This document shows positions 17,903-26,419 of a DNA stretch of 64,000 bases, one piece after another. The translations under genes were made by a program, and so were the position numbers. The notes beneath the pieces were generated by a model. That model was not told the DNA's origin and did no database searches. It was given only the letters and a program-made list of their open reading frames with translations. This DNA is from Streptomyces sp. NBC_01142 (lineage in GTDB: Bacteria; Actinomycetota; Actinomycetes; Streptomycetales; Streptomycetaceae), in contig NZ_JAPEOR010000003.1 in the NCBI RefSeq assembly GCF_026341125.1, positions 1,740,665-1,804,664 on the forward strand. Reading direction: 5' to 3'. How positions within the stretch are numbered: the first letter of the stretch is position 1; each line of letters begins with the position of its first letter.

Positions 17903-17995
17903 GCGCGCCCGTTGAGGCCCTCTCTGCCAAGGACTGCGTCCGGGCGTTGGGCCCAGTGTTCGCAGGGCGGCGGGGAGGAGCGGCCCAGCGACGTT
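17903..17995. repeat. 93-bp dispersed repeat, copy B
   Basis: Second copy of the sequence at 15551-15643, same orientation, 87 of 93 identical. It lies in a gene-free stretch (17656-18367) that also holds the IS5-type remnant at 18090-18267. Nothing else is recognisable in that stretch. Confidence 0.7.
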
Positions 17996-18089
17996 GGACT
18001 CGATACACCCGACGATGTCGGCAAGTCCACGGAGGGGCTCCAGCTGGCCCAGATGGGTTGCCCGTGACCACGGTGTCGGCCAGGGCGCC

Positions 18090-18267
18090 GCCATTCGCAG
18101 CCGTTCGGGGTATGGGCCGAATCAGCCGATCGGCAGAGTAGGGCTCGATGAACCTCCACTGAGCCTCGGCGAGTTGCCTACGGGTCACGGCCAATGCCCT
18201 ACCGGGTTCCACCCCACGAAGAAGGCAGAACCCGGCAACCGATCAGGACATCACGCAGACCCTGGGG
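18090..18267 (-). mobile_element. IS5-type element remnant, transposase N-terminus
   Basis: The minus strand from 18267 starts with the IS end (..GTCTGCGTGATGTCCTGATC) and then encodes VTRRQLAEAQWRFIEPY, the same transposase N-terminus as the copy at 10648, with a short in-frame loss after that. The similarity fades near 18090. No complete copy of this IS exists in the window. Confidence 0.75.
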
Positions 18268-18367
18268 CAGTTCATCAGGTTTCCATGTAGCCCAGGATAA
18301 ATGCCACTAGGCGCACTGGTGTCCCGAGGTGAAACCCCGGCGGGGACAATCCGTCGACCGGGTGCGC

Positions 18368-19009
18368 CTACGTCGCCGTCCCCCGCCCGAACGAGATCTC
18401 CACCCGTCGGTTCTTCTTCCGACCCTCCTCGGTGGAGTTGTCCGCGATGGGGTCATCCTCGCTCTTGCCGACCACCTCGTAGGCGATCCCGGATGCACCC
18501 AACTTCGCGGCGAGCGCGTTGTGTACGGCCTCGGCGCGCTTCGTGGAGAGGGTCTTGCCGTGGGCGTACGCCCCCAGGTTGTCGGTGAACCCGCGGACCG
18601 TGACCTTCTGCGGGCCGTTCTCCCTGATCTCCTCGGCGACCTCGGCGATCCGGGTGTCGGCGCTGCCGCTCAGCTCCGCGCTGTCCTTGGCGAAGAGGAC
18701 CTCGGACTGGAGGGTCAGCTTGATGTCTTCGTTCGATTCCTCGCGCCCCGAGTCACCGGACAGGTCTCCGGAGACCGAGAGGATGTCGACCACCACCGGA
18801 GGGGCCAGCTCCGCGCCCTTCTCCAGCTCCAGGACCTCGGCGTGCGGATCGACCGGAACGGGCGGCGGCTCGGGCGAGGCGCTGGGCGAGGGGGCGGCAC
18901 GGGCCGCAGGGGCGTTGTACAGACCGGGGAAAGTCGTCAGGCATACGGCGGTGAGTGCGCAGGCCGCGAGCCGGGCGGCAGCGGTGCGTACCGTCGTCGC
19001 CGGCCTCAC
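18368..19009 (-). CDS. OmpA-domain secreted protein
   Basis: 213 aa from GTG 19009, whose GTGA overlaps the stop of the upstream lipoprotein gene, so the two are translationally coupled. A signal peptide (LAACALTAVCLTTFPGL) is followed by a Pro-rich linker. The OmpA C-terminal domain has the usual landmarks: VTVRGFTDNLGAYAHGKTLS, TKRAEAVHNAL, EGRKKNRRVEISFG. OmpA domains bind peptidoglycan non-covalently, so I infer a cell-wall-anchored partner of the lipoprotein. Confidence 0.88.
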   Translation of the reverse strand: MRPATTVRTAAARLAACALTAVCLTTFPGLYNAPAARAAPSPSASPEPPPVPVDPHAEVLELEKGAELAPPVVVDILSVSGDLSGDSGREESNEDIKLTLQSEVLFAKDSAELSGSADTRIAEVAEEIRENGPQKVTVRGFTDNLGAYAHGKTLSTKRAEAVHNALAAKLGASGIAYEVVGKSEDDPIADNSTEEGRKKNRRVEISFGRGTAT

Positions 19010-19611
19010 TGCGCGACCGTGATCTTGACGGGGGCGGTGCCGAAGGTCGGCATGGCGAAGTCGACCTCCGTGGTGCCCTCCGGCGGCGCCGGGAACTGGA
19101 CGAAGACCGGGGCCGTGTCGCCGGGCTGGAAGACCGTGTGGAACCGGTTGCACAGGCAGTTGCCCTGGGTGTCCCGCAGCGGGTAGTAGCGCTTCTTACC
19201 CTTGAGGTCCGCCAGGGAGGCACCCGACGAGGAGTAGCCGTTCTTCAGCGACAGATCGTTGCCGCCGGTCCAGTGATCGGGGTTCAGGGCCGCCTTGCCT
19301 TCGTTGCGCATCTCGCCGTGGACGGTCACCACACCGCCCTCGAACCGCTGCACGGAGTCGATGGTGAGCACCGCACCGTTCGCGCCCTTCATCTCCAGAC
19401 CCATGCCCTTGGGGTCCGCGGCGGCCGGCTTTTCGGCTGCCTGCTTCTTCTTGCCGTCCGGCGCACCGCCCGAGTCGCCACCCCCACACCCGCTCAGCGA
19501 AAGCGTTACGACCGCAACGAGGCCGACGGCGCCCACCTTCGCCCCGACTTGCGCCATACCATGCCGACTTCGGCGCCCAAGACCGGTCCGATCCTGTATC
19601 TCACGCATCAT
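19006..19611 (-). CDS. Lipoprotein paired with the OmpA-domain protein
   Basis: 201 aa from ATG 19611 (GAGGGGGAA upstream; an ATG directly follows). The lipobox LSLSGC is followed by a Gly/Ser/Lys linker. The mature domain (about 140 aa) is beta-rich and contains CLCNRF plus a late FVQFPAPPEGTTEVDFAMPT segment. No enzyme motif. It is the first gene of a two-gene unit with the OmpA-domain gene (4-nt overlap). Probable cell-envelope role. Confidence 0.82.
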   Translation of the reverse strand: MMREIQDRTGLGRRSRHGMAQVGAKVGAVGLVAVVTLSLSGCGGGDSGGAPDGKKKQAAEKPAAADPKGMGLEMKGANGAVLTIDSVQRFEGGVVTVHGEMRNEGKAALNPDHWTGGNDLSLKNGYSSSGASLADLKGKKRYYPLRDTQGNCLCNRFHTVFQPGDTAPVFVQFPAPPEGTTEVDFAMPTFGTAPVKITVAQ

Positions 19612-19900
19612 GCTTCCCCCTCGTTCCCCGTCCACTGCAACGCGTTGCACGGTAGCGCATGCGAACCTGCGCCCCGGTGACAGCATCGCACACATGAACC
19701 TCCGCGGAAGCCTGGGAGAAGCCTTCTCGCCCTGGGGGTGCGGCAGTTGACCCGGTGTCCAACAGCCGCGAGCGTTGCCCGTGAGCCGAGCTCGGCAACT
19801 GGTCAGAGGGGGAAGCCGGTCATGGTCGCACAGTGTGAGCGCCTGCACTGCATCCCTTCCGCGCTCGTAGGGACCTGGTCAGGGTCCGTGCGAGGCGGTG

Positions 19901-20149
19901 TCAGTGCGGGGCAACAGCGGCCCCGAATTCGGTACTCGTCTTGAGCTTGTGGCAGCCCCGGCACAGCACTTGAACATTGCCGTCTGTGTCCGTCCCGCCG
20001 AGGGCGAGGGGCTTCACGTGGTCCACATCCACAGCGGACGCGAGGAAGTCGTCCATGCACCAGTCACACCACGCGTGACCGCGCTCCTGTATCCGCCCAC
20101 GGAGTCGAGAAGAGAGATCAGGCCGCGAACCGAAAGGGGGAAGGCGCAC
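19901..20149 (-). CDS. Small HNH endonuclease-like protein, possibly 5' truncated
   Basis: 82 aa from GTG 20149. The zinc-binding Cys pairs CDWCMDD and CRGCHKLK flank the HNH core DVDHVKPLALGGTDTDGNVQ, so the metal-finger fold is complete. The apparent start lies within 10 bp of an IS remnant, so upstream coding sequence may have been lost. Free-standing HNH proteins of this size occur in phages and mobile elements as nicking or terminase-linked nucleases; the role here is unknown. Confidence 0.75.
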   Translation of the reverse strand: MRLPPFGSRPDLSSRLRGRIQERGHAWCDWCMDDFLASAVDVDHVKPLALGGTDTDGNVQVLCRGCHKLKTSTEFGAAVAPH

Positions 20150-20159
20150 GAGGCGGCCG

Positions 20160-20370
20160 GCCCGTCAGCCACGAGGCCGATCTCTACAAGGAACGGAACA
20201 CCGCCGAACGCCTGATCAACAAGCTGAAGGCCTGGCGAGGAATCGCCACCCGCTACGACAAGGTGCCCGAGAGCTACCTCGCCGGCCTCCACCTCCGCGC
20301 CGCAATGATCTGGATCGACGACCTCCTGAAGGTCGCCGACTGATCACGACATCACACAGGCCCTTAAGTT
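20160..20370 (+). mobile_element. IS5-type element remnant, transposase C-terminus and right end
   Basis: The plus frame reads ADLYKERNTAERLINKLKAW, RGIATRYDKVPESYLAGLHL and ends at a TGA near 20343, matching the C-terminus of the same IS5-group transposase whose N-termini lie at 10648 and 18212. The right end, complement of GGCCTGTGTGATGTCGTGAT, follows. It truncates the conjugation gene that runs into it from 20836. Confidence 0.8.
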
Positions 20371-20836
20371 CCAGGGCCCTCAGCGGCATTGGTTTTCCAT
20401 TAATGGGGGCCGGGTAGAGCATTAATGGAAAACCAGCCGCTTCACCCTCCCGCGCGAGCCCAGCGCGTTGACTACCTCCAGAAGCCCCTGCCGCGAGGCC
20501 CGCAACCTGAACACACTGACTTGACAGGGAAGGGACTGGATCGGAACTGCGCACGATGCCGGGGACGGCGGGTGCGCCCTTGGCCGGGTTCTTCACCTCG
20601 TCCTCGAACATGTTCGCCAGGCTGTTGCGGGAGTTGTACAGACCCAGCGCGATGATCATCAGGAGCAAGGCGCCGATTCCCGCCTTCAGGCTGAACTTCT
20701 GGATCATGATCACCACGACGAGGCAGACCAGACCGGCCTGCAGACCCTTGGTCGCCCAGTCCTTGAACATGTTGATCCACGAGTCGCCGAGGTCGTCCAG
20801 CTGCCCGGCGAGCATCAGGCTCTGCACCGTGTTCAC
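20216..20836 (-). pseudogene. Conjugation-module small membrane protein, 3' end replaced by IS
   Basis: Begins at GTG 20836, overlapping the TcpC-like gene stop by 3 nt (GTGA). Residues 1-80 are native: VNTVQSLMLAGQLDDLGDSW, then helices LQAGLVCLVVVIMIQKFSL and AGIGALLLMIIALGLYNSRN. From about position 20520 on, the reading passes into the hairpin and the IS5 remnant and has no natural composition. Small two-helix proteins follow TcpC-like genes in actinobacterial transfer operons; the later operon genes are missing here. Confidence 0.65.
20391..20434. other. Perfect 15-bp AT-rich stem-loop
   Basis: GGTTTTCCATTAATG (20391-20405) and its exact complement (20420-20434) enclose a 14-nt loop. 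Its AT content is far above the surroundings. It lies between the IS right end and the broken conjugation gene. It could be a terminator-like hairpin or a remnant terminal repeat. Confidence 0.6.
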
Positions 20837-21765
20837 CGGGCACCCCCGTCCTGGACCGTCCCGGACTCCAGCGCCGCGACTTCCCAACGGCCCGAGCGGG
20901 CCTTGAAGACGAGCTCGTACCCCAGCGGCCACCGCCCGTCCTCGTCCCGGGCTTCCACCTGGGCGAGGGTGCGCACCTCGGTGCCGTCGGCCGGCACCTG
21001 CTCGGCGGCGGCCGCCTCATCGACAGCGAGCACCTGCTGCACCGTGACCGTCGTGTACGGGGCGGGAGAGACGGCCGACACCTTCACGCCGGGCGCGAGG
21101 TAGCGGCTCACCTCCCCGGCACCGGTGAGGTACGCGGAAAGGAACTCCCCGACCGCGGAGGACAGATCACCCTCCGGGACGCTCACGCCGTACGACGACG
21201 TCGGCGCCTCAGCCCGTGCCGGTCCGGCCACCACGCCGGGCGCACCGGTCACCGTGAACGAGCCGCCCGAGCGGTCCACGGCCACCAGCACGGCGTAGTA
21301 GCGCACCGATCCGTCGGCGTACTGCGCAGCCACCGTCACCGACCACGTGCCGCCCTCGCGCTGCGCACTGCGCACCGCCGTCACGGACTCCGGCTTCGAC
21401 TGCGCACCCGCGGCCGGGTCGGGCAGCTCGACGTCCGGCGCCATCGACTGTGCAAGCCGGGCCTGCGCACTCCTGGCGTCATCCGCGCTGCTGCGCAGCC
21501 ACGCGCTGACGAACAGCTGCGCATAGCCGGCCGGGTCGGCGGTGACTCCCGCGGTGCGCACGGCGGTGGGCTTGGTCGGGGTGGCCGCCTCGACGACGGT
21601 CGGGGTGGAGGTGATGGCGACGCCCAGGGCGATCGGGCCGGCCGCGATGGCGGTCAGGACCGCCAGACGCGAAAGGCGTACGCGGCGCCGCATCGCTTCC
21701 AGCGCGACACCCGCAGCCATCGCAGCGGGGGCCTCGCCCTCCGAGGCCTGCTTGCCAGAAGGCAT
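20833..21765 (-). CDS. TcpC-like conjugal transfer protein
   Basis: 310 aa from ATG 21765 (GGGAG 7 nt upstream; a TTG at 21771 is too close to the site). An N-terminal cytoplasmic part and one membrane helix (LAVLTAIAAGPIALGVAI) precede two NTF2-like domains, the layout of TcpC/VirB8-like conjugation proteins: first LFVSAWLRSSADDARSAQAR, second GEFLSAYLTGAGEVSRYLAP. It would sit in the membrane-associated mating channel. It is the first surviving gene of a transfer operon broken by an IS just downstream. Confidence 0.8.
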   Translation of the reverse strand: MPSGKQASEGEAPAAMAAGVALEAMRRRVRLSRLAVLTAIAAGPIALGVAITSTPTVVEAATPTKPTAVRTAGVTADPAGYAQLFVSAWLRSSADDARSAQARLAQSMAPDVELPDPAAGAQSKPESVTAVRSAQREGGTWSVTVAAQYADGSVRYYAVLVAVDRSGGSFTVTGAPGVVAGPARAEAPTSSYGVSVPEGDLSSAVGEFLSAYLTGAGEVSRYLAPGVKVSAVSPAPYTTVTVQQVLAVDEAAAAEQVPADGTEVRTLAQVEARDEDGRWPLGYELVFKARSGRWEVAALESGTVQDGGAR

Positions 21766-21826
21766 GTTCAAACTCCCAGGTCAGAACGACTGTTGCTGAC
21801 CTTGAGAACACCCGGCGACCCCGACC

Positions 21827-22256
21827 CGACCACCGACCACGAGACCCCGACCACGGTCACGATGGGGACACAAGGTCCGTGGTCGGGGTCATGGTCGGGC
21901 CGACCACAGGCCCGACCACGGCTCGTCCATGACGGGGGGAGAGGTCCCAGCCGGTGACCGGCGTGCGGGCTTAACGGATCGCGGCGACCTGCTCCCGGAA
22001 CCGTTGCGCAGACACCGTCAGTGGCCGCTGGGGCAGGCGGCTGCGCAACGCGGCACCGGGACTGCGCAGCCGGACAAGCCGAAGCCACCCACCCGGTTGC
22101 GCAGGCGCTCGCCCCAAAGTGACTGCGCACGAGCCTCGCCCCGTCGCGCATCGCGTGCACACTCCGGGAACGGCGGCTGCGCAACGGGGCTGCGCAGCAC
22201 GAGCAGGACGTCGCTGCGCACGCGTGGTCTCGGCCCGACCATCGCCCGACCACGGC
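21827..22256. promoter_or_regulatory. Repeat-rich control region: CGACCAC and TGCGCA motifs
   Basis: The 680-bp divergent gap between the TcpC-like gene and the wHTH gene has no gene. CGACCAC occurs at 21827, 21834, 21848, 21901, 21913 and, inverted, at 21879. Eight TGCGCA copies lie between about 22004 and 22220, mostly as (C/T)TGCGCA. A closely similar CGACCAC block lies at 31551-31633 before the replication-relaxation gene. It may be a transfer or replication control region, such as operators or an origin. Confidence 0.55.
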
Positions 22257-22449
22257 AGGTAGGCGGGCAGTTGCCGGATCGTGACCGTTGGTCGGGGCTG
22301 GTGGCCGTCAGCCTGGTCGGGGTCGGCGGGTGAGCTGACGGCATGGGACACACGCACGCCCCCGCATCCGGGACCACCGCCCACCCCACTTCTGTGGGAC
22401 CGGTGGGCCTCCACGGCTGCCACGCGCCGTCTTGTTCGGGCTGGACGCG

Positions 22450-24078
22450 ATGAGCGGCTACGGGGCCGGGGTCCGCCGTGGGGTGATGGCGGCTGATCAG
22501 TTCACGCAGATCGCCAACGGGTTGTTCCGTGACAGCCGGATCTCGTACAGGGCGAAGGGGCTCTTCGGCTACATCAGCACCCACCGGGACGGCTGGCAGG
22601 TAACCGTCGCCAACCTGGTCGCCTTGGGCCCCGACGGACGGGACGCGGTGCGCGCCGGGCTGCACGAACTGGAGAAGCACCGCTATCTCGTCCGCGATCG
22701 CCTGCGCCGCCCGAACGGCACGCTCGACGAAATCGTCTACTCCATCACCGACCGCCCTGCCACCACAGACGTCGGCGCAATCGCTTCGGCCCCGATGTCC
22801 ATCCCGCAGGCCGGCTGCGAGACCGGGTACGGGGCGGGGATCCGGCGCGGGGTGATGGCGGCTGATCAGTTCACGCAGATCGCCAACGGGTTGTTCCGTG
22901 ACTGCCGGATCTCCTTCAAGGCGAAGGGGCTCTTCGGCTACATCAGCACCCACCGGGACGGCTGGCAGGTAACCGTCGCCAACCTGGCCCGCCACGGCCG
23001 CGAGAGCGTGGACACGGTGACAACCGGGCTGGAGGAGCTGGAGAAGCACGGATTCCTGCTGCGCGACCGCGACCGCAACGCAGACGGCACGCTCGGCCAG
23101 GCGCTGTACGTCATCACCGACCTGCCCAGCCTGCAAAACGCCAGGTCACAACCAGAGTCGGGTTGTCCAGGATTGGCTGATCCTGCGTTGGCTGATCCCG
23201 GCACTAAGAACACCAGACCCCTCCCTCCGTGCGACCGCGGCGAAGCCGCCCGGGCGCCCGGACGGACGGACCAGCTGGACGCGCCCCCGGCGGTTGAGAT
23301 GCATCCGGGTATCCGGCTGCTGCTCGAGATCGGCGCGAGCCGTCCTGAACTGCTGCTGACCGGGAAACCGCTGACCGATCAGGGCCGTGTCGTGACCGTG
23401 ATGATGGACGCCGGCTGGAATACCGCGCAGCTGCGCCACGTCATCACCGACAGGCCCCTGCCGCACCCGGTGCGTACCACGGTCGGCGCGATCATCGCCG
23501 CCCGCCTGCGGGCCGCCCAGGCCTACCCACCGCCCGCCGCCGTGGCAGACCACCACCACGCGCTCCCGCCGGACGAGCCGCTCGCGCCGTCGACAACCGA
23601 ACGGTCATCGACGGCGTCCGCCGCCCACACAGTGAGCGAGGCCCTGACCTACCGGGCTCTCGTCGAATGCGCCGGATGCGGCGTGCCCGGAACCGCCCCC
23701 GGCGAAGACCTCTGCCCGACCTGCCTCTGCTGGCCGCTGTGCGGCACCTGCCCGGGGCCGACCCCCCCGGCGCGCTCACCCCGACAGCGGCGGCCGCTGC
23801 GCGACGTGCGCCTTCGCCCTGACCGACCAACTCGAAGGAAGCAGCTCATGACGGAAACGCTCCGCACCCCACCACCGTCCGCGCCCCCGCAGCACCTGCA
23901 TCCCTTCACCCTCGAACCAGGCCGAGGGGAGGCGGAGCGATCCCGCGCTCTCATCGCCCGCGAGCGGCTGATGGTCCAGCTCGCCGACCAAGTCGCCCAG
24001 ATCCTGAAGCGCACCCACACCGAGGGCCGGTACCGGGCCCCCGGACAGGTCCTGGCAGCGATCAACGAGTGGCCATGA
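22450..24078 (+). CDS. Tandem winged-helix DNA-binding protein of mobile-element type, read-through fusion
   Basis: From ATG 22450 (MSGYGAG) the protein has two copies of the same winged-helix domain, about residues 1-110 and 125-235, each with VMAADQFTQIANGLFRD, KGLFGYISTHRDGWQVT and a LEKH turn. A Pro/Ala linker and a cysteine region (CAGCGVP, LCPTC, LCGTC) follow. At the seven-C run 23762-23768, removal of one C would restore RRAHPDSGGRCATCAFALTD (a fourth Cys pair) and a stop at 23851. As sequenced, the frame instead reads through into the next gene. Similar proteins occur in Streptomyces ICEs; the likely role is replication or transfer control. Confidence 0.7.
   Translation: MSGYGAGVRRGVMAADQFTQIANGLFRDSRISYRAKGLFGYISTHRDGWQVTVANLVALGPDGRDAVRAGLHELEKHRYLVRDRLRRPNGTLDEIVYSITDRPATTDVGAIASAPMSIPQAGCETGYGAGIRRGVMAADQFTQIANGLFRDCRISFKAKGLFGYISTHRDGWQVTVANLARHGRESVDTVTTGLEELEKHGFLLRDRDRNADGTLGQALYVITDLPSLQNARSQPESGCPGLADPALADPGTKNTRPLPPCDRGEAARAPGRTDQLDAPPAVEMHPGIRLLLEIGASRPELLLTGKPLTDQGRVVTVMMDAGWNTAQLRHVITDRPLPHPVRTTVGAIIAARLRAAQAYPPPAAVADHHHALPPDEPLAPSTTERSSTASAAHTVSEALTYRALVECAGCGVPGTAPGEDLCPTCLCWPLCGTCPGPTPPARSPRQRRPLRDVRLRPDRPTRRKQLMTETLRTPPPSAPPQHLHPFTLEPGRGEAERSRALIARERLMVQLADQVAQILKRTHTEGRYRAPGQVLAAINEWP
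23848..24078 (+). CDS. Small helical protein, downstream gene of the wHTH pair
   Basis: 76 aa from ATG 23848 (MTETLRTPPPSAPPQHLHPF). It has GGAAGC upstream and overlaps the restored stop of the wHTH gene as ATGA, the usual mark of translational coupling. A Pro-rich start is followed by an Arg/Glu/Leu helix (ERLMVQLADQVAQILKRTHT). The family is not recognised. In the present sequence it is read as the C-terminus of the fusion. Confidence 0.55.
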   Translation: MTETLRTPPPSAPPQHLHPFTLEPGRGEAERSRALIARERLMVQLADQVAQILKRTHTEGRYRAPGQVLAAINEWP

Positions 24079-24236
24079 CCAGCCCTTTCACATCCCCCAG
24101 CGACGGGATCAGGAGATGGTGGTCGCGGGTTCGTAGGACGTCGGTCGGGCTGCTGTCGTGAAGCATTCCGGGCATGCTCAGTTGGTGGTGCAACCCGGTG
24201 CCGGGCCTCGTCCTTGGCCCGACGGTTGCAAGTGGG

Positions 24237-25472
24237 TCACACGGATACTGGCGGCCCTTCTTGGCTGACCGTGTCGAGCAGCAGTCTCGCGGCCACCATC
24301 GTCCCATCGGAGCGGATCGTGCCGACCACGGCCTGCGCTCGCGCGCGGGTCTCGGGGGTCAGCGCCGTCCTGAGCGCGGCCGACAGAGAATCGAGGGTCG
24401 GGGTCGGACCATCGTGTGCCACGCCGATGCCCAACTCGGCCACCCGGCCTGCCCAGTAGGGCTGGTCCGCCATCTGGGGCACCACCACCTGCGGTGCGCC
24501 GGCCTGGGTGGCCGTCGTCGTGGTGCCCGCACCACCGTGGTGCACGACGGCGGCCATCCGGGGGAACAGCGCCTGCTGGTTGACCTCGCCGACGACGAAG
24601 CAGTCGTCCCGGTCGTCGATCAGGGCGAGGTCGGCCCAGCCACTGGCCACGATCACGCGGCGCCCCTGCGCCCGGACCGCCTCGATGACCACTTGGGCAG
24701 CGCCCGTCGACGTGTGCAGAGGCATGCTGCCGAAGCCCACGTAGACCGGCGGCGCACCGGCTTCCAGAAACGCCACAAGCTCGGACGGGAGCGGATTGGT
24801 GTCGGGCAGGATCCATGCACCGGTCTGGACGATGTCGAAGCCCAGCGCCTCCTGCGCCGGGTCGAGGACCGGGTCCGTCGCCAGCCACGGCCGGTCGCCG
24901 AAGACGTAGTCACGGACGTTCTCCACCGGCGGCAGGCCGAACGACGCCCGGTTCGTGTTGAGCGCGTCGCCGAACAGCGCGTTGATGCTCCGGGCGTCCA
25001 GGTCCCACAGCGCCCGGTTGTCGGTCACCTCCGACGGGAACGGCCGCCCCGGGTACGCCAGCGGTGGGCGCGCCGGCGACGGCAGGGTGAGCTGCTGGAA
25101 AGTGACGGACACGGAAGGGATGCCCAGCTTCTCGGCTACCGACCGGGCTCCGGCCGCGGCCGGCATCGCGCCAGTAGCCAGCAGCACGTCGCACCCCTCG
25201 GCCGCCGCGGCGCCCGCCTCGAACTGGCTGGCGATGATCTCGGCTGCGCGCTGGGGCAGGGACGACGGCTGCGGCCCTGCCTTCATCAGGGCGCGGGCCG
25301 ACGGGCCGACCGGCACCATCGGCACACCGATACCGGCCAACCGCTGGGCGAAGTCCTCGTCCGGCGGCGCGCACACCCGCACCTCCGCGCCAAGCGTCCT
25401 CAACCCCACCGCGAGTCCCGCCAGCGGTTCGATGTCCCCGCGCGACCCGTACGCCATCAACAACACACGCAT
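24237..25472 (-). CDS. GT1-family glycosyltransferase (MGT-like)
   Basis: 411 aa. The N-terminal acceptor domain begins MRVLLMAYGSRGDIEPLAGL, the GSRGD(I/V)xP motif typical of natural-product GT-B glycosyltransferases. The C-terminal donor domain has VYVGFGSM and the nucleotide-sugar binding stretch HHGGAGTTTTATQAGAPQVV with PQMADQ. It is likely to transfer a sugar from UDP- or TDP-sugar to a small aglycone. No polyketide or peptide genes are nearby, so it may act in self-resistance or modification of external compounds. First gene of the 24-30 kb cargo block. Confidence 0.9.
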   Translation of the reverse strand: MRVLLMAYGSRGDIEPLAGLAVGLRTLGAEVRVCAPPDEDFAQRLAGIGVPMVPVGPSARALMKAGPQPSSLPQRAAEIIASQFEAGAAAAEGCDVLLATGAMPAAAGARSVAEKLGIPSVSVTFQQLTLPSPARPPLAYPGRPFPSEVTDNRALWDLDARSINALFGDALNTNRASFGLPPVENVRDYVFGDRPWLATDPVLDPAQEALGFDIVQTGAWILPDTNPLPSELVAFLEAGAPPVYVGFGSMPLHTSTGAAQVVIEAVRAQGRRVIVASGWADLALIDDRDDCFVVGEVNQQALFPRMAAVVHHGGAGTTTTATQAGAPQVVVPQMADQPYWAGRVAELGIGVAHDGPTPTLDSLSAALRTALTPETRARAQAVVGTIRSDGTMVAARLLLDTVSQEGPPVSV

Positions 25473-25578
25473 TTCGACTGCTCATTTCTGTGGATTCCGG
25501 CCTCGGCCGACGATGGTGCGGTTCGCCCCGGGAGCGCGGAGGCACCCGGGGCCTACCTGGTGTGCGAAGGAGCGGCGG

Positions 25579-26361
25579 TCACTGTGCCCAGGGCAGTTCG
25601 CGGGTGCCCTCGGTGCCGGGCACGGAGGCGACTGCGTCGGAGCGCATCGCGACGTGGGCCTTGGCCTGTTCCGGGGCGTGGATCCGCCGGACGAGGTCCG
25701 GCGGCAGGATCAGAGTCTGGCCAGCCAGGACCTTCTCGGTTCGGCCGCCGCAGGTCACTTCCAGAGCGCCCGCGGTGACCGTCCAGACCTGTTCGCGGCT
25801 GATGGAGTGTTCAGGGCCGGTCGCACCGGCGTCCATCGTGACGGTCCAGGTGCTGAGTTCGGCGCTGCCACGGCTGGGGGCCGCCAGGCCGCTCATGGTG
25901 GCGTTCGGCGAGACGGTGACGTGGTCGGCCGACGGGGTGATCACGGATATGGCGGTGTTCTCGTCCCCGCCCGCGGGCTGCTCAGGGGCGGCCCATTCCA
26001 CCAGCTGGACGATGACCCCGTTGGGGTCGGTCAGCTGGAACAGCCGCTCGCCCCAGGGCTCTTCCCGCAGGGGCATGGTGATGGGGGCCCCTGCGGCGCG
26101 CAGGCGTTCTTCCTCGGCGTCCAGGTCGGTGACCGTGAATGCGAGGATCAGGCCGCCCGCCTCCTGGTCCCGCTGCTCTTCTGGGAGGACTTCGGTACCT
26201 CTTCGAAGCAGGACGATGTCGAGGGCGGCGTCCTCGCGGGTCAGGGAGGCGAAGCCGTCGTCGGCCATGGCCACCTGATAGCCGAGGTGGGTGCAGAGGA
26301 AGTCACGGGATGTGTCCACGTCGGCGACGGTCAGGGAGAGGGTGGAGGTGGATACGTTCAT
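25579..26361 (-). CDS. VOC-domain/cupin fusion protein
   Basis: 260 aa from ATG 26361 (AGGAG upstream). Residues 1-125 form a glyoxalase/bleomycin-resistance (VOC) domain: STSTLSLTVADVDTSRDFLC and LFQLTDPNGVIVQLVEW. Residues 150-250 form a cupin: GPEHSISREQVWTVTAGALE, LAGQTLILPPD, HAPEQAKAHV. The two metal-binding folds in one chain suggest an oxygenase or isomerase role or a regulatory binding protein. The cupin half keeps His/Glu ligand positions (HSISREQ). The activity is unknown. Confidence 0.82.
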   Translation of the reverse strand: MNVSTSTLSLTVADVDTSRDFLCTHLGYQVAMADDGFASLTREDAALDIVLLRRGTEVLPEEQRDQEAGGLILAFTVTDLDAEEERLRAAGAPITMPLREEPWGERLFQLTDPNGVIVQLVEWAAPEQPAGGDENTAISVITPSADHVTVSPNATMSGLAAPSRGSAELSTWTVTMDAGATGPEHSISREQVWTVTAGALEVTCGGRTEKVLAGQTLILPPDLVRRIHAPEQAKAHVAMRSDAVASVPGTEGTRELPWAQ

Positions 26362-26419
26362 GACAGCTCCTGGGAAGGTATGCGGTGTGGTGGGCGGGTA
26401 GTAGCCGTCAACGGGACTC

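Noticed and set aside
24237-25472. Glycosyltransferase as part of an antibiotic gene cluster
   Set aside because: No polyketide, peptide or sugar-biosynthesis genes within reach; the neighbours look like an independent cargo block.
24174-25778. 534-codon open frame on the plus strand
   Set aside because: Antisense shadow of the glycosyltransferase; Arg/Gly/His composition and no motifs.
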